Positions 24,436-33,789 are shown, numbered from the stretch's first letter. The stretch: 64,000 bases of DNA from Candidatus Bathyarchaeota archaeon (GCA_005888735.1 VBBN01000032.1:36073-100072); one strand, 5' to 3'. Made by a program: numbers and translations. The notes: generated by a model from the letters alone, not told the origin.

Positions 24436-25455
24436 TTGAAACCAAAGCTGGCATTGCTAGTACTCGCTTTTGTCCTATCGGCCACTCTCGCACCCTTGTT
24501 CGTGACAAATGTTCGGGCGGCACCATGCGCTCCATCATGCCTCGAGGCTGATGCAAACATCCCCTCTGCCGAGGCTACCGTGATGGTCAGGGTTGATGGT
24601 GGTGCATATTACACGTTGAACCAGACACTAGTTTTTCCCTACAACACAACTCACACAATTCAATTGATGAACACAACCCTCAATGTTCCCTCCTTGGGAG
24701 CGCGCTACGTCTTCAAGCAGTGGAACTGGGTACACAACGGCTACCCCGTTCAATGGAGCACGACGGTCAGCATGACTACGCCGCAGATGGTCGCCAACTA
24801 CACATCGTCGGAAAACGGCCCCTTCATGGCTCAGTTTGACAAGCAGTTCGCTCTGACACTCACGTTCACAGATGCGTCAGGCCAGGCCGTTAACCCACCT
24901 TCCTCGGTCATCATTTCCAACGGACAAACAGCCATTAGACTTTCCACCTACGCCAACCAGTGGCTCACGGCCGGGACCTGGACGGTTGCAGATGCCACGT
25001 GGGAGGGAGCGAGTCAGGCGGTCGTAGGCTCGACCACAATCGACCTAACTCAAGCAGGCACTACTAAGACAGTGGCTCTGAAGGCCTACTTGGCTATTCT
25101 CCGCATCGTTGACAGTCAAGACCGGCCCCTCTCGGGAGTGAACGTGACTGTAACTTTCGACGTTAATGCCACCACTAGGTCCTTCACAACGGACAGTCAG
25201 GGAAACGTGCAGCTAGGCCGCGTGCCAATTGGACCGTACACGGCTCATATTGTCTATCAAGGCCAGGACTTTCAGAGCTATTCCCTAGACGCATCTTCCA
25301 ACCCGAATTACACACTCAAGCTGTCTACAGGTGGCCAGATTAGCCAACCAGTCGTCTCGGGAATCGTCCTCGTTGCGATATTCGGCGTCGCGGTGTTTCT
25401 AGTATTCATTGCGGTTCGAGTTAGAAAACCGCCTCTGCCGCCCATAATCAAGTGA
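24436..25455 (+). CDS. Secreted, C-terminally anchored protein with CarboxypepD_reg-like domain
   Basis: 339 residues from TTG 24436. It has a signal peptide (residues 4-25, cleavage near 'VRA-AP'), a Thr/Asn-rich beta domain with many N-glycosylation sequons, a segment at about 212-285 ('LRIVDSQDRPLSGVNVTVTF', 'TDSQGNVQLGRVPIGPYTAHI') matching the carboxypeptidase-regulatory/Ig-like (CnaB-type) fold, and one TM helix near 300-325 followed by a short basic tail. It is exposed on the outer face of the membrane. Function unknown. Confidence 0.78.
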   Translation: MKPKLALLVLAFVLSATLAPLFVTNVRAAPCAPSCLEADANIPSAEATVMVRVDGGAYYTLNQTLVFPYNTTHTIQLMNTTLNVPSLGARYVFKQWNWVHNGYPVQWSTTVSMTTPQMVANYTSSENGPFMAQFDKQFALTLTFTDASGQAVNPPSSVIISNGQTAIRLSTYANQWLTAGTWTVADATWEGASQAVVGSTTIDLTQAGTTKTVALKAYLAILRIVDSQDRPLSGVNVTVTFDVNATTRSFTTDSQGNVQLGRVPIGPYTAHIVYQGQDFQSYSLDASSNPNYTLKLSTGGQISQPVVSGIVLVAIFGVAVFLVFIAVRVRKPPLPPIIK

Positions 25456-25573
25456 TTCCGCGACTATGCTTCTTTCTTTTTCTTAGGCTTCTTGGTTTGT
25501 CGAGGCTTGCCCATGTTTCAACACCGGTAAGAGTTAGCAAGCGCTCGAGTTGATAACACTTATACCTAGAGGC

Positions 25574-25930
25574 TCTGTTAACTTGTCGATGGATGGACGG
25601 TTTTCAGTTTCACCCACTTCTACACCCTAACCCGTATGGTCCCCTAGTAGTTTATTCGTCGTCGTGAATGGGCACCCGTGCAAGAACCGTCCACTGGTCT
25701 CTACACCATAAAAGGATAGTTACGGGTGTAACGTAGGCTAACAAACTGTGATAGGCCTGTATGGGCTTATTCTGGGGCGGTTGAGGTTCGACCGTTCCAG
25801 GCCAAAATGAAGCATTCATGCTTCTGAGGCGGAAGCGCTCTCAGGTGAAGCAGTGAAGAGGAACCCGACGACGACGGTAATCCCCGGAGTCGATGAGAGC
25901 AAGTTACTTATCAAACGATAAGTTAACAGA
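25574..25930. repeat. Non-coding segment bounded by inverted repeats
   Basis: TCTGTTAACTT at 25574-25584 recurs exactly inverted at 25920-25930. With gaps the similarity extends to about 23 bases per arm (CTAG... before and TCG after). Just inside the right arm is a perfect palindrome ACTTATC-AAAC-GATAAGT. Internally there is also GAAGCATTCATGCTTC. The 335-base interior has no credible reading frame. It could be a MITE-like remnant, or a structured RNA/regulatory region between the secreted-protein gene and the small gene at 25959. No promoter orientation is certain. Confidence 0.4.
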
Positions 25931-25958
25931 ACCTACCTAGACGTCCATCGGTCACTGT

Positions 25959-26099
25959 ATGCCGAGACCGTCCAAGGGAGAACCAAAGCCTTCTCTCGGC
26001 GACGATGATTTTGACGACATACAGACTCTCATGAATCTTCTAGAGCTCCACGCTAACCTGAAACGTGAGGCCAGCTCCGCGAACAAAATAATCGACTAG
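25959..26099 (+). CDS. 46-residue acidic/basic small protein, unknown
   Basis: ATG 25959 to TAG 26099. The N-terminus is basic and Pro-rich ('MPRPSKGEPKPSLG'), followed by an acidic patch 'DDDFDD' and an amphipathic helix 'IQTLMNLLELHANLKREASS'. The composition is protein-like. It sits immediately downstream of the inverted-repeat segment. No family is recognised and the gene is only moderately supported. Confidence 0.4.
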   Translation: MPRPSKGEPKPSLGDDDFDDIQTLMNLLELHANLKREASSANKIID

Positions 26100-26135
26100 T
26101 TCAATTTCAGCTTAGGCTGATTTCTAAGCGCCTCT

Positions 26136-26411
26136 TTACTTCGAACGCTTCCGGCGCTCCTTCACATCAAACGATTCCGGCGTCACAACAACGGCCGTCT
26201 GCGTTTTTTCTACGCCGCCAACACCTTGAATCTTGGCGAGAACCAGGTTCGATAGCGAATCGAGATCCGGGACCTCTGCGAAGGCTATCACGTCGAAGGG
26301 CCCTGTGACCGCGTGGGCCATCTTCACCCCATCTATTCTTGAAATTGCCTTTACCGCGGCCTTAGCCTTGCCCGGAGCAAGTTGAACAAGGATATAGGAG
26401 GTTATGCGCAA
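26136..26411 (-). CDS. Stand-alone Lrp/AsnC ligand-binding (RAM) domain protein
   Basis: 91 residues: the ferredoxin-like RAM/SMD domain without any HTH. 'SYILVQLAPGKAKAAVKAISRIDGVK', 'GPFDVIAFAEVPDLDSLSNLVLAKIQGVGGVEKTQT' and 'VVVTPESF' are typical. Such proteins bind amino acids or metabolites and can modulate full-length Lrp regulators by mixed oligomers. The C-terminal tail is basic (KERRKRSK). The ATG at 26411 matches the family start. Confidence 0.88.
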   Translation of the reverse strand: MRITSYILVQLAPGKAKAAVKAISRIDGVKMAHAVTGPFDVIAFAEVPDLDSLSNLVLAKIQGVGGVEKTQTAVVVTPESFDVKERRKRSK

Positions 26412-26687
26412 TATTGAGACATCCTCGGCCAGAGGACAGATTTTGGAACCCAGATTAAGCCTTTGTCAAGGTTCTCATCTCGCCTGAACCGGGACCATGA
26501 TCCCGGCCTGACAAGACCTCCAACCGGGAGAAGATGACGTGTCGTGGCTAACGGATGACGATGTGCGAGCGTTCATTTGACGGTCGGATTTGGGAATCGG
26601 TGGAGAATCCACAGGCTGCCTAAAGGTATCGCAAATGCCCATATCTATTTATCTCCGAAACATGGATATTGACCTAGCGAGACCTGC

Positions 26688-27947
26688 ATGGCAGAGCAGA
26701 ACGCGCCAGACTATCCTCCTGCACTTGAGCTCGAAAAAGAGCTGACCCGAAAGGAACGCCAGATCGAGTACCTCCAGACCGAGCTACGCCGATACCACAA
26801 CCTGATGGAGGAGCTCAAGCAGGGAATGCGCCCAATAGGCACAATAGAAGAGGTAAAGGGCGAGACAGCACTCGTCCGTCTCTCCGGGGGACAGGCTTTC
26901 CAAGTCAGCGTACCCCCTGAGCTCGTAGACAAAGTCACTCCGGATGTAGACGCGGTTCTTTCGCCCACTAAAGGAGTCATCGTCGACGTAGTCGAACGTA
27001 TTCGCGAACGATCCGTCCTCGAATACCAGGTCGAAAAAGCCCCTAAGGTATTCTACGAGGACATCATCGGACTAGAAAAGGAAATGCACAACCTCCGCCA
27101 GACGACTGAATGGATACTTGACCCTGACGTCAGAGCACGACGCGAACAGATAATCAGGGACCCTCGAATGCTTGAGGACGCTGGATCAGTCCTACTGTTT
27201 GGTCCTCCCGGAACCGGGAAAACGTACATGGCCAAAGCTGTCGCCGGGACCATTAGCAAGAATGGTCAAGCCACTAGCTTCCTCAAGATCGAAAGCTACG
27301 AGATTGTCTCCAAGTGGCTTGGAGAGTCTGCCAAGAACGTCAAAGAAGTGTTCAAACTAGCACGAGAAACAGCACCCACAGTATTGTTCATCGACGAAGC
27401 TGACGCGATAGGGAGAGCTAGAATGGAGGCCACTACCGACGCAGGACGCGATGTTCAAGGCATGCTAAACCAGATTCTTACCGAACTGGGCGAAGGCTTC
27501 CACGTCAACCGCAACGTCGCAGTAATATTCGCAACGAACTATCCGAGCGTGATCGACCGTGCTCTACTTGACCGGATCAAACGTGTAATCTACGTCCCGC
27601 CTCCAAAGACCAAGGAAGGAGTGAAACAGCTTGTCGACTTCTACCTGTCAAAGGTAGAACTGGACCCATCAGTTTCCAACTACCAAGGAGGGCTTATCGA
27701 CGAAGCCTTCGATGAAATCTGGAGGACAGTACGGACAAGACGACAAGTCTACGAAGCATCAATACCAGAGAGAGGGATCATGGTCCGCGACCAGTACGTG
27801 ATAACGCCGAGAGACGTGAAGAACGTGGTTCAAGAAGCCGCTAGCGAAGCCTCATTCGTCAGCGAGCGCTACGTCACGCTAGACCGATTGCTGAACCTGT
27901 TCAAGAACCTCGCAGCTGAGGAACGCGTGTCAAGAGTGGTCAGCTAG
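26688..27947 (+). CDS. PAN/ARC-like AAA ATPase (proteasome-activating type)
   Basis: 419 residues. There is an N-terminal coiled coil (about 14-45), an OB-fold domain (about 48-105, 'PIGTIEEVKGETALVRLSGGQAF') and one AAA+ domain with Walker A GPPGTGKT, pore loop 'ESYEIVSKWLGES', Walker B 'VLFIDEAD', sensor-1 'IFATN' and the Arg pair 'LDRIKR'. This is the architecture of PAN, ARC and Rpt, hexameric unfoldases feeding the 20S proteasome. The C-terminus ends 'RVVS' and lacks the HbYX tail that opens the proteasome gate. An about 50-residue insertion follows sensor-1/lid start. It may therefore act independently of, or through another contact with, the proteasome. A TATA-like CTATTTAT lies about 40 bases upstream. 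Confidence 0.88.
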   Translation: MAEQNAPDYPPALELEKELTRKERQIEYLQTELRRYHNLMEELKQGMRPIGTIEEVKGETALVRLSGGQAFQVSVPPELVDKVTPDVDAVLSPTKGVIVDVVERIRERSVLEYQVEKAPKVFYEDIIGLEKEMHNLRQTTEWILDPDVRARREQIIRDPRMLEDAGSVLLFGPPGTGKTYMAKAVAGTISKNGQATSFLKIESYEIVSKWLGESAKNVKEVFKLARETAPTVLFIDEADAIGRARMEATTDAGRDVQGMLNQILTELGEGFHVNRNVAVIFATNYPSVIDRALLDRIKRVIYVPPPKTKEGVKQLVDFYLSKVELDPSVSNYQGGLIDEAFDEIWRTVRTRRQVYEASIPERGIMVRDQYVITPRDVKNVVQEAASEASFVSERYVTLDRLLNLFKNLAAEERVSRVVS

Positions 27948-27958
27948 AGCCCTCTCGA

Positions 27959-27967
27959 CTTTTATTA
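27959..27967 (+). promoter_or_regulatory. TATA box of the NAD synthase gene
   Basis: CTTTTATTA is about 28-34 bases before ATG 27993, overlapping the end of the short spacer after the AAA ATPase gene. The spacing predicts a leaderless or very short leader mRNA. Confidence 0.5.
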
Positions 27968-27992
27968 CCGCCCTAGCCCAACTCGGCCCCAA

Positions 27993-28844
27993 ATGCCTGA
28001 CCGAATCAGAGCAGATCGCTTCAAGCTCCAGAACCCCGGAGAGACAGTTGAGCGAGTAAAGCGCTTCCTCCGAACCCACAAAGAACGAACAAAAGCCCGC
28101 ACTCTAGTCCTAGGCCTCTCTGGCGGACTAGACTCATGCGTGACAGCGGCCGTCTGCAGCATGGCGGTCGGAGGACACAACGTCATCGGAGTGTCAATGC
28201 CCGAGAAAGAAACGTGGAACAAGGCCAATATCGAAGACGCACAATACGTCGCGAGGAAGTTTGGAGTCCGTTTCAAACTCGTTGACATAACAGAGCTCGT
28301 AGACTCTACACAACACATCTCGGAGTTGAAGAGGAAACATGGGGACCGCGTGGCCTTTGGAAACGTCAAAGCCCGCGTACGAGGGTTGGTATTGTACTAT
28401 TTTGCGAATTTCTATGGCGGTCTCGTCGTTGGAACGGGGGACAAGAGCGAGATCATGCTCGGCTACTTCACCAAGTACGGAGACGGCGCGTGTGATATGC
28501 AACCGCTTGCTGACATGTATAAGACGACAGTCGGCCATCTTGCGAAGTATCTGGGGATCCCCGCGAGAGTGTACGCAAAACAGGCCAGTCCCGGGCTTTG
28601 GCCCGGACAGACAGCCGAGGGAGAGCTCGGCATGAGTTATGAGAGGCTTGACATGATCCTCTGGGGCCTCGAACGATGGATGAGCCCCGCGGATATCGCC
28701 CTTGACACGGGACTCCAGACCAGCACGATATGCATGGTCAGGAAACGTTGGATAGGTTCCGAGCACAAGAGGCGTCCACCATTGTCATTGAAGCTGGGCT
28801 ACCGCACGGCCGGGTCGGATTTGAGACTGCCCTATTCGGTCTGA
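27993..28844 (+). CDS. nadE: NAD+ synthetase
   Basis: 283 residues, the ammonia-dependent short form without a glutaminase domain. It activates deamido-NAD with ATP and amidates it to NAD+. Motifs are the PP-loop 'LGLSGGLDSCVTAA' (SGGxDS), 'KETWNKANIEDAQYVARKFGV', 'GNVKARVRGLVLYYFANFYGGLVVGTGDKSE' and 'LGYFTKYGDGACDMQPLADMYKT'. The C-terminal helices differ from bacterial NadE ('GLWPGQTAEGELGMSYERLD') but follow the archaeal pattern. It is transcribed from its own promoter. Confidence 0.95.
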   Translation: MPDRIRADRFKLQNPGETVERVKRFLRTHKERTKARTLVLGLSGGLDSCVTAAVCSMAVGGHNVIGVSMPEKETWNKANIEDAQYVARKFGVRFKLVDITELVDSTQHISELKRKHGDRVAFGNVKARVRGLVLYYFANFYGGLVVGTGDKSEIMLGYFTKYGDGACDMQPLADMYKTTVGHLAKYLGIPARVYAKQASPGLWPGQTAEGELGMSYERLDMILWGLERWMSPADIALDTGLQTSTICMVRKRWIGSEHKRRPPLSLKLGYRTAGSDLRLPYSV

Positions 28845-28908
28845 TGAAATGTCAGCGACTGCTACATAGAAGCGGGTTCAGACGGTGCTGTGGAGTCCGG
28901 ATCTCTCG

Positions 28909-29607
28909 CTATTTGAGAGTATCATAGAGAAAACCGCCAAGCAACCCTCCGAGAATAGGTCCTACGATGTATATCCAGAGGGTGGCGAAGGGCGTCAGGC
29001 TGAACGTTGCCGAAGCCAGGGTTGGTCCCCACGTACGAGCTGGATTGAGTGAGGCACCCGAGATCGGCCCGAACATCCAGATGAGCGCTGCGAGAACTAG
29101 GCCGATAGCCACACCGGCCCAAGAGCGGTCTGCATCCTTGTCGGTCACTCCGAAGATGGTGAAGACAAGTATGGCTGTGGCGATGACTTCAGCTACGAGG
29201 GCTGACGCAGCTCCAAAGCCACGTCCAGGGAGATTATCGCCAAGAAATGTCGACTGGGCAACATTCGAGCCGGTCCCAGTAGAGGACCAGAGTACAAGAA
29301 GAGTGAAACCCGCCGCCGACGCTCCAAATAGCTGAGCAAGCATGTAAGGAAGAGCCCTCTTCCGTTCAATGCGATGAGTGGCCCACTGGGCAATCGTTAC
29401 GGCCGGATTGATGTGGGCACCGGAGATGTGACCGATTGAATAGGCGGCTACCAGGAGGGCGACTCCATGGGCTAGCCCGATGAAGCCCAATGCCGCTGCA
29501 GACCCAGGCTCAACAAAGCTCATCGCGATAATGGAGCCGGAGCCAAGAAGGGTCAGAAGGAATGTTCCATAGGCCTCCGCAACAGCCGCTTTCTTGATTC
29601 CGTGCAA
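28909..29607 (-). CDS. MIP-family aquaporin/glycerol channel
   Basis: 232 residues with six TM helices and two half-helices carrying the NPA motifs ('SGAHINPAVTIAQ' and 'SGASLNPARTWGP'). The second is followed by Arg of the ar/R filter. The first NPA half is followed by AQWATHRI-type sequence as in AqpM/aquaporin-like archaeal channels. It conducts water and perhaps small neutral solutes or gases. The TTG start at 29607 is supported by a TATA box 27-34 bases upstream. Confidence 0.93.
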   Translation of the reverse strand: MHGIKKAAVAEAYGTFLLTLLGSGSIIAMSFVEPGSAAALGFIGLAHGVALLVAAYSIGHISGAHINPAVTIAQWATHRIERKRALPYMLAQLFGASAAGFTLLVLWSSTGTGSNVAQSTFLGDNLPGRGFGAASALVAEVIATAILVFTIFGVTDKDADRSWAGVAIGLVLAALIWMFGPISGASLNPARTWGPTLASATFSLTPFATLWIYIVGPILGGLLGGFLYDTLK

Positions 29608-29633
29608 TCCTGAGAGGCAACCGCGAGGGTCAG

Positions 29634-29641
29634 CGTATATA
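29634..29641 (-). promoter_or_regulatory. TATA box of the aquaporin gene
   Basis: CTATATAC on the minus strand, 27-34 bases upstream of the TTG start at 29607, consistent with a leaderless transcript. Confidence 0.55.
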
Positions 29642-29764
29642 GCGCTTGTTTTCCCAATCCGAGCCTAATTCTCGGGAAGATTCTTATAGAATCAGAGGAG
29701 CTAGTAACGAATGAGAGAAGGAATCCTTTTCGAGAACAATGAGAGAGAAGACTAGGCGAGAAAA

Positions 29765-31621
29765 TTGACAGTGGTCAACAGTTTCACATGGATGATCGGC
29801 GGTCCCCAAGGGAGCGGAATTAACTCGGTCGCCGAGAACTTTGCCAAGGGTTGCATGAGGGGGGGCCTCCACGTCTTCGCCAATATTGAATACCATTCAA
29901 ACATCAAAGGAGAGCACAGCTACTACAGGCTGAGAATAGAGGAGAAGGAACCTAGGTCACACGTTGACTGGGTAGACCTGCTGGTCGCTTTGGACAAGGA
30001 GACACTGTTCGGAGACTTGAACAAGGTTCACCCCACCCATCAAGGTCACAGACATGAGGTCAGCCCCGGCGGCGGTATAATCTACGACAGCAGCCTCAAG
30101 CTTCAGCCTGAATCCTTCGGAAGAGACGACATCAAACTCTTCCCCCTGCCATACCTGGACCTGTTGATTGAAGGACTCAAAGAGTTCGGAAAAGAACGAG
30201 AGCTCAGCAAGTACCAAGTAATGGTCAACACAATCGCCCTCGGCGCGTCACTGGGCCTAGTCGACTATAACTTCGACCTAGCGGCCGCAGCGATTCGAGA
30301 AGGTTTCACAGGCCGCAAAGCCGCACTCGGAGACATGAACGTGAGCGCCGCAAAGCACGGCTACGACTACGCCCAGAAGACCTTCGGCCCCGACGCCCTG
30401 CCAGTCAAGCTCCGAACTCAGCGGTTGAGCGGGCAGCGGATGATGATTAGGGGAGTGCAGGCTGTCGGAATCGCCAAGCTCAAAGCAGGCTGCGGTTTCC
30501 AAACCTACTACCCCATAACACCTGCCACTGACGAAAGCGAATACCTGGAGTCCCACCAAAAAGACTACAATATGATAGTCGTACAGACAGAGGATGAAAT
30601 TGCCGCGATAAACATGGCGACAGGAGCCGCGCATGCCGGCCTGCGATCTTCCACATCGACCTCTGGCCCAGGATTCTCCCTCATGTCAGAAGGACTAGGT
30701 TGGGCGGGCATTACAGAAGCACCCGGCCCTGTAATCATTCTCTACCAAAGAGCCGGTCCAGCTACCGGACTCCCAACTAGAACAGAACAGGCAGACCTAC
30801 GCTTCGTCCTCCACGCCGCCCACGGTGAATTCCCAAGAATGGTAATCGCACCCGGAGACTCTGTCGAGACCTACTACGACACTTTCGACGCCTTCAACTA
30901 TGCAGACAGATACCAGGTCCCCGTCATCGTAATGGTGGACAAGTTCATCGCGAGCACCTACAGAGACGTTCCAGTCATCAGCGGCGACGGAATGAAAGTC
31001 GACAGGGGAAACATGTTGAGAGACGAAGACGTAGCCAAGCTTACAGACTACCGCCGCTACCAGCTCAACGAACTTGGCATTTCACCAAGGGCAATTCCCG
31101 GGCAGAAGGGGGGAATCTTCTGGACAACAGGCGACGAGCATGACGAGTACGGGCACATAACCGAGGCGGCCGAAGTCAGGGTCAAGATGATGAGGAAGAG
31201 AATGCGTAAGATAGAGCTGGCGGGCGAGGTCATACCAGATGCCAAGAAGGCCACAATTCACGGACCCAAGACAGCCCCAGTCACACTCGTCGGGTGGGGC
31301 TCAACGAAAGGCGCAATACTCGACGCGATGGACGACTTGAGGGCCGAGGGGACGGAGGCTAACTTCCTCCAGATTCGATACGTCAACCCGTTTCCGGAAA
31401 AGCTTGTCTACAATGTCTTGTCGACCGCTCGGCACAAAATCATGATTGAGAACAACTACTCCGCTCAGATGGCCGGGATTATACGCGAGAAAACAGGCAT
31501 AGCCGTCGACAATAAGATAGTCAAGTTCGACGGCAGACCGTTCTCCCAGAACGAGGTCGTTGAAGGGATCGGGGACATCTTAAAGAATGGGATGAAGGAG
31601 GTTACTGTCAGCCATGCCTGA
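29765..31621 (+). CDS. korA: 2-oxoacid:ferredoxin oxidoreductase, fused gamma-alpha subunit
   Basis: 618 residues from TTG 29765 (a GTG is two codons later). An N-terminal gamma-type domain (about 1-190, '[20 protein letters not shown]') is fused to the alpha domain (about 215-600, 'GNEAIALGA'-like region '[19 protein letters not shown]', '[27 protein letters not shown]', '[28 protein letters not shown]'). With the beta subunit it oxidatively decarboxylates pyruvate or 2-oxoglutarate with CoA and ferredoxin. The gamma-alpha fusion and two-subunit form are those of Thermoproteota and halophiles. The YPITP-type loop favours broad 2-oxoacid specificity. It overlaps korB by 8 bases. Confidence 0.94.
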   Translation: MTVVNSFTWMIGGPQGSGINSVAENFAKGCMRGGLHVFANIEYHSNIKGEHSYYRLRIEEKEPRSHVDWVDLLVALDKETLFGDLNKVHPTHQGHRHEVSPGGGIIYDSSLKLQPESFGRDDIKLFPLPYLDLLIEGLKEFGKERELSKYQVMVNTIALGASLGLVDYNFDLAAAAIREGFTGRKAALGDMNVSAAKHGYDYAQKTFGPDALPVKLRTQRLSGQRMMIRGVQAVGIAKLKAGCGFQTYYPITPATDESEYLESHQKDYNMIVVQTEDEIAAINMATGAAHAGLRSSTSTSGPGFSLMSEGLGWAGITEAPGPVIILYQRAGPATGLPTRTEQADLRFVLHAAHGEFPRMVIAPGDSVETYYDTFDAFNYADRYQVPVIVMVDKFIASTYRDVPVISGDGMKVDRGNMLRDEDVAKLTDYRRYQLNELGISPRAIPGQKGGIFWTTGDEHDEYGHITEAAEVRVKMMRKRMRKIELAGEVIPDAKKATIHGPKTAPVTLVGWGSTKGAILDAMDDLRAEGTEANFLQIRYVNPFPEKLVYNVLSTARHKIMIENNYSAQMAGIIREKTGIAVDNKIVKFDGRPFSQNEVVEGIGDILKNGMKEVTVSHA

Positions 31622-32543
31622 GCTGAGAACCTACAGAACACAGGTTCACAACGACTGGTGCCCTGGATGCGGGGACTTTGGCATTGTGAATGCGATTCAG
31701 ATGACACTGCTTGAGATGCAACTTGAGCCGCACCGGGTTGCAGTCTTCTCGGGAATAGGCTGCTCGGGGAAAACCCCGCACTTCATCAACGCGTACGGCT
31801 TCCACACTCTCCACGGAAGAGTCCTCCCAATAGCCACAGGCGCAGCACTCGCCAACCCAGGGCTGACCGTGGTCGCGGTCGGCGGAGACGGTGACGGGTT
31901 AGGAATCGGCGCCGGCCACTTTGTAAACACGGGAAGACGAAACGTTGACTTCACGTACGTACTATATGATAACCAGGTCTACGGTCTAACCAAAGGCCAA
32001 GCCTCACCTACACTGCCCAAAGGCATCAAGACAAAATCCATGCCAACCCCATCAATTGTTGAAGGAGTCAACCCGATCGCAATGGCTGTAGCATCAGGCT
32101 ATACCTTCGTGGCTAGAAGCTACGCCCTAGACGTCCGCCACCTCAAACAAATCCTCCGAGCCGCGATAGAACACAAGGGAAGCGCCTTTGTCGATGTTCT
32201 ACAAACGTGCCCGACTTACAACGACATCAACACCAAAGAGTGGTACTCCGGTGACGATCTTCCTACGAAAGCTCCACGGCTTTACAAGCTAGAAGAGACA
32301 GGGTTCGACGGAAGGGTGAAGGACCCCACGAAGGCTGAGGAAGTTAACGCGAAGAAGGGAAGCGCGCTACTGAAAAGCTTCGAATGGGGAGACAAGATAC
32401 CCGTCGGAATCTTCTTCAAGACAGAATTTCCAACCTACATGGACCAACTCGCAGAGCGCATGCCAGTGTTAAAAGACAAACCCTTCGTCGAACAAGATGT
32501 CTACCAGCGAGACGTCGCCCCACTGTTTGAAGAATTGACCTAG
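31614..32543 (+). CDS. korB: 2-oxoacid:ferredoxin oxidoreductase, beta subunit
   Basis: 309 residues. '[15 protein letters not shown]' holds two of the four Cys ligands of the [4Fe-4S] cluster, with further Cys in '[12 protein letters not shown]' and '[11 protein letters not shown]'. The thiamine-diphosphate motif is '[24 protein letters not shown]' through '[14 protein letters not shown]' (GDG to N-Q). It provides the catalytic TPP site and electron exit to ferredoxin. It is translationally coupled to korA. Confidence 0.96.
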   Translation: MPELRTYRTQVHNDWCPGCGDFGIVNAIQMTLLEMQLEPHRVAVFSGIGCSGKTPHFINAYGFHTLHGRVLPIATGAALANPGLTVVAVGGDGDGLGIGAGHFVNTGRRNVDFTYVLYDNQVYGLTKGQASPTLPKGIKTKSMPTPSIVEGVNPIAMAVASGYTFVARSYALDVRHLKQILRAAIEHKGSAFVDVLQTCPTYNDINTKEWYSGDDLPTKAPRLYKLEETGFDGRVKDPTKAEEVNAKKGSALLKSFEWGDKIPVGIFFKTEFPTYMDQLAERMPVLKDKPFVEQDVYQRDVAPLFEELT

Positions 32544-32640
32544 GAGATTCCCGGGCTCCCACGCCTGAAGAACAAACCGGATGTCCAATCGATACTCGGC
32601 CTAGGTTGCAGGTCGCAGCCTATGCTCGGACTCCTTCGTC

Positions 32641-32964
32641 TTACGCCTTTACGGTGGTCTGGGGGGAGGGTGAGTAGCCCGGATTAACCCTCTGGTTAAT
32701 CTCGTTCGCTAGAGCGTGGCCATGGAGTATGACCATTACTTTCTTCACGCCGTCAAGCTTCGCGGTTAGCTGGCGAATATTCATGCCGATGTCCTCGGCA
32801 AAGATCGGAGGGCAGAAGGGGGCTGTAAGGTGATACCGGACTGTCACCTCTCCATCGTCCTGAATCTTGATCTCGTCAACAAGGTGCATCTCGGTGATCG
32901 GTAGACCGATCTCCGGGTCGACGACCTTTTCTAGCTCCTTCTCAACTTGTTCTATAGTGACCAT
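32641..32964 (-). CDS. MIP18/DUF59-family Fe-S assembly-type protein
   Basis: 107 residues: 'QVEKELEKVVDPEIGLPITEMHLVDEIKI', 'VTVRYHLTAPFCPPIFAEDIGMNIRQLTAKLDGVKKVMVIL'. The Cys in 'TAPFCP' and the DPE motif are hallmarks of the SufT/MIP18 family, which helps build or deliver Fe-S clusters. The same domain forms the N-terminus of the Mrp protein at 35.6-38 kb, its likely functional partner. The ATG at 32964 has a TATA box 30-39 bases upstream. Confidence 0.9.
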   Translation of the reverse strand: MVTIEQVEKELEKVVDPEIGLPITEMHLVDEIKIQDDGEVTVRYHLTAPFCPPIFAEDIGMNIRQLTAKLDGVKKVMVILHGHALANEINQRVNPGYSPSPQTTVKA

Positions 32965-32993
32965 GGACTCTCACCAAGAATAGCCCCAATTCT

Positions 32994-33003
32994 CGATTTA
33001 TAC
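32994..33003 (-). promoter_or_regulatory. TATA box of the MIP18-family gene
   Basis: GTATAAATCG on the minus strand, about 30-39 bases before ATG 32964. It gives a short-leader transcript. Confidence 0.55.
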
Positions 33004-33110
33004 GTTCCCCATGTCACGGTAGCGGCTCGACGGTCTCGAAGGGAAAAACTGCGCGGTCTGGACGAACCGCTCCGAGAATTCCTGTCTCGGCAGGTTATGA
33101 CGTAGGTCAT

Positions 33111-33120
33111 GTTTATATAC
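33111..33120 (+). promoter_or_regulatory. TATA box of the HTH/Cys-rich regulator
   Basis: GTTTATATAC lies 32-41 bases before the TTG at 33152. The ATG at 33139 is in another frame and is not the start. Confidence 0.55.
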
Positions 33121-33151
33121 GCTGAAGGCTAACTGAACATGAAACCTCTTC

Positions 33152-33601
33152 TTGATAATACCCTGCGAGGTAGCCGCGAAATCAGTTATTCCTGCTCTAC
33201 GCGCGATGGTCGCACGGGAACTCATGGAAGGGTACGGCATGAAGCAGGAGGCCGTTGCTGAAGGCCTCGGAGTCACCCAAGCCGCAGTAAGCAAGTACCG
33301 GCACCAGGTTCGCGGTGAGGCGGTTGAACTTGAGGCCGCGGAGGAGGTCCATAAGATGAGCAGTGACCTTGCCGCATCTATAGCGGGTCACGCCAGTTCG
33401 CTTGATGTTGCCCAGAAGTTCTGCCAGTCATGCACTGACATTCGTGCACTAGGCCTCATGTGCGAAACGTGTCGCAGGGTTGACCCTGCATGGGATGTGG
33501 AGCACTGCACAATCTGTTTCGGAAATCACAGTTGCAACGAGACAATTCGCATCGAAACTCCGAGCATCGCCAAGTACAGGAAAATTCCCATCGTAGGCTA
33601 G
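33152..33601 (+). CDS. HTH regulator with Cys-rich (Fe-S or zinc) C-terminus
   Basis: 149 residues from TTG 33152. The N-terminal part 'IPCEVAAKSVIPALRAMVARELMEGYGMKQEAVAEGLGVTQAAVSKY' is the predicted-transcriptional-regulator family of archaea, with an unusual Cys before the HTH. The C-terminal half has 'CQSCTDIRALGLMCETCRRVDPAWDVEHCTICF', six Cys in CxxC-type pairs that could hold zinc or an Fe-S cluster and act as a redox sensor. The metal and the target genes are unknown. It is divergent from the MIP18-family gene, with both TATA boxes in one 190-base spacer. Confidence 0.85.
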   Translation: MIIPCEVAAKSVIPALRAMVARELMEGYGMKQEAVAEGLGVTQAAVSKYRHQVRGEAVELEAAEEVHKMSSDLAASIAGHASSLDVAQKFCQSCTDIRALGLMCETCRRVDPAWDVEHCTICFGNHSCNETIRIETPSIAKYRKIPIVG

Positions 33602-33619
33602 CCCCATGCCTTTTGGGGG

Positions 33620-33730
33620 TCAGTATTTGATTATCCTGCCCGTGGACGACTTGCGGTAGGGTCCCCTTCTCCTCTTGCGAGCCTTATGCTGCGCTTCTCT
33701 CTTTCTAGCGAATCTGTCTTCTACGCTCAT
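33620..33730 (-). CDS. 36-residue highly basic protein
   Basis: ATG 33730 to TGA 33620, with GAGAGGT upstream as ribosome-binding site. The sequence is rich in Arg/Lys ('RFARKREAQHKARKRRRGP') and ends 'STGRIIKY', with the look of a ribosome- or RNA-associated mini-protein. It is divergent from the gene at 33824, and the CTTAAAT element between them could serve both. No family is recognised with certainty. Confidence 0.45.
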   Translation of the reverse strand: MSVEDRFARKREAQHKARKRRRGPYRKSSTGRIIKY

Positions 33731-33789
33731 GGCCTGAGTACCTCTCCCGCTTGCCTGTGGTTCGTGCTTCCACGCAGTCAGCGTGAATT

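Noticed and set aside
26501..26520. Hairpin CCGGGA-CCATGA-TCCCGG as a terminator or riboswitch
   Set aside because: A lone 6-bp stem without a U-tract or conserved core, on either strand; not enough for a call.
26530..26580. Possible box C/D sRNA (AGATGAC, CTAA, GGATGAC, TTGA)
   Set aside because: The boxes deviate from consensus and the spacing is only roughly right; no guide target was identified.
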